Assembly: GCA_018830285.1 (NCBI GenBank)
Contig: JAHJSB010000037.1
Location: 1 to 51,802, forward strand
DNA length: 51,802 nucleotides
Origin: Alphaproteobacteria bacterium
Lineage (GTDB): Bacteria; Pseudomonadota; Alphaproteobacteria; Caulobacterales; Hyphomonadaceae
Direction: 5' to 3'
The position numbers and the translations under genes are program-made. This document shows, piece by piece, positions 50,941 to 51,802 of this stretch. Under the pieces are notes generated by a model. That model saw only the letters and a list, made by a program, of their open reading frames with translations. It searched no databases and was not told the origin of the DNA. Numbering within the stretch: the stretch's first letter is position 1; every line of letters starts with the position of its first letter.

Positions 50941-51654
50941 ATGACCGACACGTCACCCGCCTGGCTCGCCAAGGATTGTCTCGATGTCGGCGTGTTCACG
51001 AACCGTCTCGATGAGATGCTCGCCTTCTGGCAGCAGGAGGTCGGACTGCCCTTCGACCATATGCTGCCGCTCGGCGGCGGCCTGCGCCAGCATCGCCACG
51101 ACCATCAGGGCAGCGTGTTCAAGCTGAACCATTCGCGCGACCCGCTGCCGCCCGGCACAGACGGTGGCTACCTGCGTCTCATCATTGCCCGCGACAGCAT
51201 CACCGCACCAACCGAACTGACCGATCCGGATGGCAACCGCGTCGGGCTCGTACCGCCCGGCCATGACGGCATCACCCAATGGGCCATCGAAGTCGCCACG
51301 CCCAGCCGCCAGGCCTTCCTCGCCTTCTACCATGACGCGCTTGGCCTGCCGGTCGCCGACACGCATCCCTGCGCCGTCGCTTGCGGACGCAGCCTCATCC
51401 TCGGGCACATCGACCCCGCCCTTACCGCGCGCACCGAAAGCGCCGACATGGCCCGGATCGGCTATCGCTACACGACGCTCCAGGTCGACAAGGTCGATCG
51501 CGTCCACGCGCAGGTCCTCGCCGCTGGCGGCACCGAAGGACGGGCGCCCGCCACACTCGGCAAGACGGCCCGCATCTCCTTCGTGCGCGATGGCTCCGGC
51601 AACTGGATGGAACTCTCCCAGCGCGCCTCGATCACCGGCTCTCTGGAACCGTGA
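50941..51654 (+). CDS. VOC-superfamily (glyoxalase-like) protein
   Basis: This is a 237-residue protein with two VOC repeats: DVGVFTNRLDEMLAFWQQEVGLPF, and WAIEVATPSRQAFLAFYHDALGLPV later. Each has the beta-alpha-beta-beta-beta pattern, with LTDPDGNRVGLVPP and VRDGSGNWMELSQ as the metal-side strands. Metal ligands are not certain: the His/Glu set of true glyoxalase I is not fully clear. It may be a dioxygenase-like or isomerase-like enzyme. The ATG at 50941 lies four bases after the PF10118 stop, so they form an operon. Confidence 0.85.
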   Translation: MTDTSPAWLAKDCLDVGVFTNRLDEMLAFWQQEVGLPFDHMLPLGGGLRQHRHDHQGSVFKLNHSRDPLPPGTDGGYLRLIIARDSITAPTELTDPDGNRVGLVPPGHDGITQWAIEVATPSRQAFLAFYHDALGLPVADTHPCAVACGRSLILGHIDPALTARTESADMARIGYRYTTLQVDKVDRVHAQVLAAGGTEGRAPATLGKTARISFVRDGSGNWMELSQRASITGSLEP

Positions 51655-51679
51655 GACGCAACTAGAGTATCCGTCTTGG

Positions 51680-51802
51680 TCAAGCCACTCTTGGTTCCCA
51701 TTTCCGGTCAGCTTTTATGAGGGCATTCGCGAGGATGATAAGTTTTCGCATGATGGCGGTGAGGGCGACTTTGGGCGGTTTACCGCGTGCCGTCATGGCC
51801 TG
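51680..51802 (-). CDS. IS110-family transposase, C-terminal fragment at window edge
   Basis: The minus strand from the window end encodes QAMTARGKPPKVALTAIMRK, continues LIILANALIKADRKWEPRVA and stops (TGA at 51680-51682). The GKPPKVALTAIMRKL-(x)-NA pattern is the typical C-terminal end of IS110/IS1111 transposases. The rest is beyond the window. The end of the element probably lies between 51655 and 51680. The family call rests on the short signature. Confidence 0.75.
   Translation of the reverse strand, partial: QAMTARGKPPKVALTAIMRKLIILANALIKADRKWEPRVA

Noticed and set aside
1..51802. CRISPR array, toxin-antitoxin pair or restriction-defence cluster
   Set aside because: No regular short repeats and no such genes were seen on either strand.

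Overview
The window looks like high-GC chromosomal DNA from an alphaproteobacterium. The gene content and protein style suggest the Hyphomonadaceae (Hyphomonas/Henriciella-like). That placement is inferred from an xseB-ispA-dxs operon, a Mg-type HemB, an LdtR-like MarR protein, a secreted DUF1800/DUF1501 pair and many fatty-acyl-CoA genes. It is not based on a marker gene or a database search. About 52 protein-coding loci fill almost all of the sequence. There is one tRNA gene, and I see no rRNA and no CRISPR array.

Both ends carry mobile DNA. At the left, a 5'-truncated large serine recombinase (to 1450) runs into the 3' half of an oppositely oriented tRNA-Thr(UGU) gene (1413-1488), so its last codons and stop are tRNA sequence. 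At the right, the last 123 bases encode the C-terminus of an IS110-type transposase on the minus strand.

1.5-10 kb: a GNAT protein, an OmpA-like secreted protein, a DUF1761 membrane protein, metG, an e(P4)-type phosphatase lipoprotein, a Tat-exported M19 dipeptidase homologue missing two metal ligands, and a coupled acyl-CoA ligase/DUF938 methyltransferase pair. 10-18.4 kb, mostly minus strand: two paralogous lipoproteins, dxs, ispA and xseB (isoprenoid precursors), a histidine phosphatase, lepB, an MBL-fold hydrolase and an RluF-like pseudouridine synthase. 18.5-25.4 kb: an acyl-CoA dehydrogenase, divergent from a YceI lipoprotein and a cytochrome b561-YceI fusion, then a Sua5 protein, a PaiB protein and an FAD-linked 2-hydroxyacid dehydrogenase.

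25.4-36.8 kb: a DUF1800 lipoprotein and a Tat-exported DUF1501 protein, an FMN alpha-hydroxyacid oxidase, mutL, a lipid-anchored cytochrome c, an outer-membrane-protein-like gene broken by an in-frame amber codon, a MarR regulator, 3-hydroxyisobutyryl-CoA hydrolase, a PilZ protein and a TauD-family dioxygenase. 36.8-45.6 kb: a secreted metzincin-like protease, an HxlR regulator divergent from a truncated haemoglobin, isobutyryl-CoA dehydrogenase, a GNAT protein, hemB and an atypical oleate hydratase. 45.6-51.8 kb: a terminator and a REP-like palindrome, a small secreted protein, a flavodoxin-like protein, a cytochrome c'-like lipoprotein with a b561-type cytochrome b, an SDR, a TetR regulator divergent from a PF10118 protein, a VOC protein and the IS end.

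One theme recurs: periplasmic redox proteins tethered by a lipobox plus an Ala/Pro-rich linker (YceI, cytochrome c, cytochrome c'), next to membrane b561-type cytochromes. I found no convincing defence island or biosynthetic cluster. The most unusual items are the b561-YceI fusion beside a lipoprotein YceI, the paralogous two-Cys lipoproteins, the M19 homologue with an altered metal site, the recombinase/tRNA overlap, and the amber-interrupted outer membrane gene.
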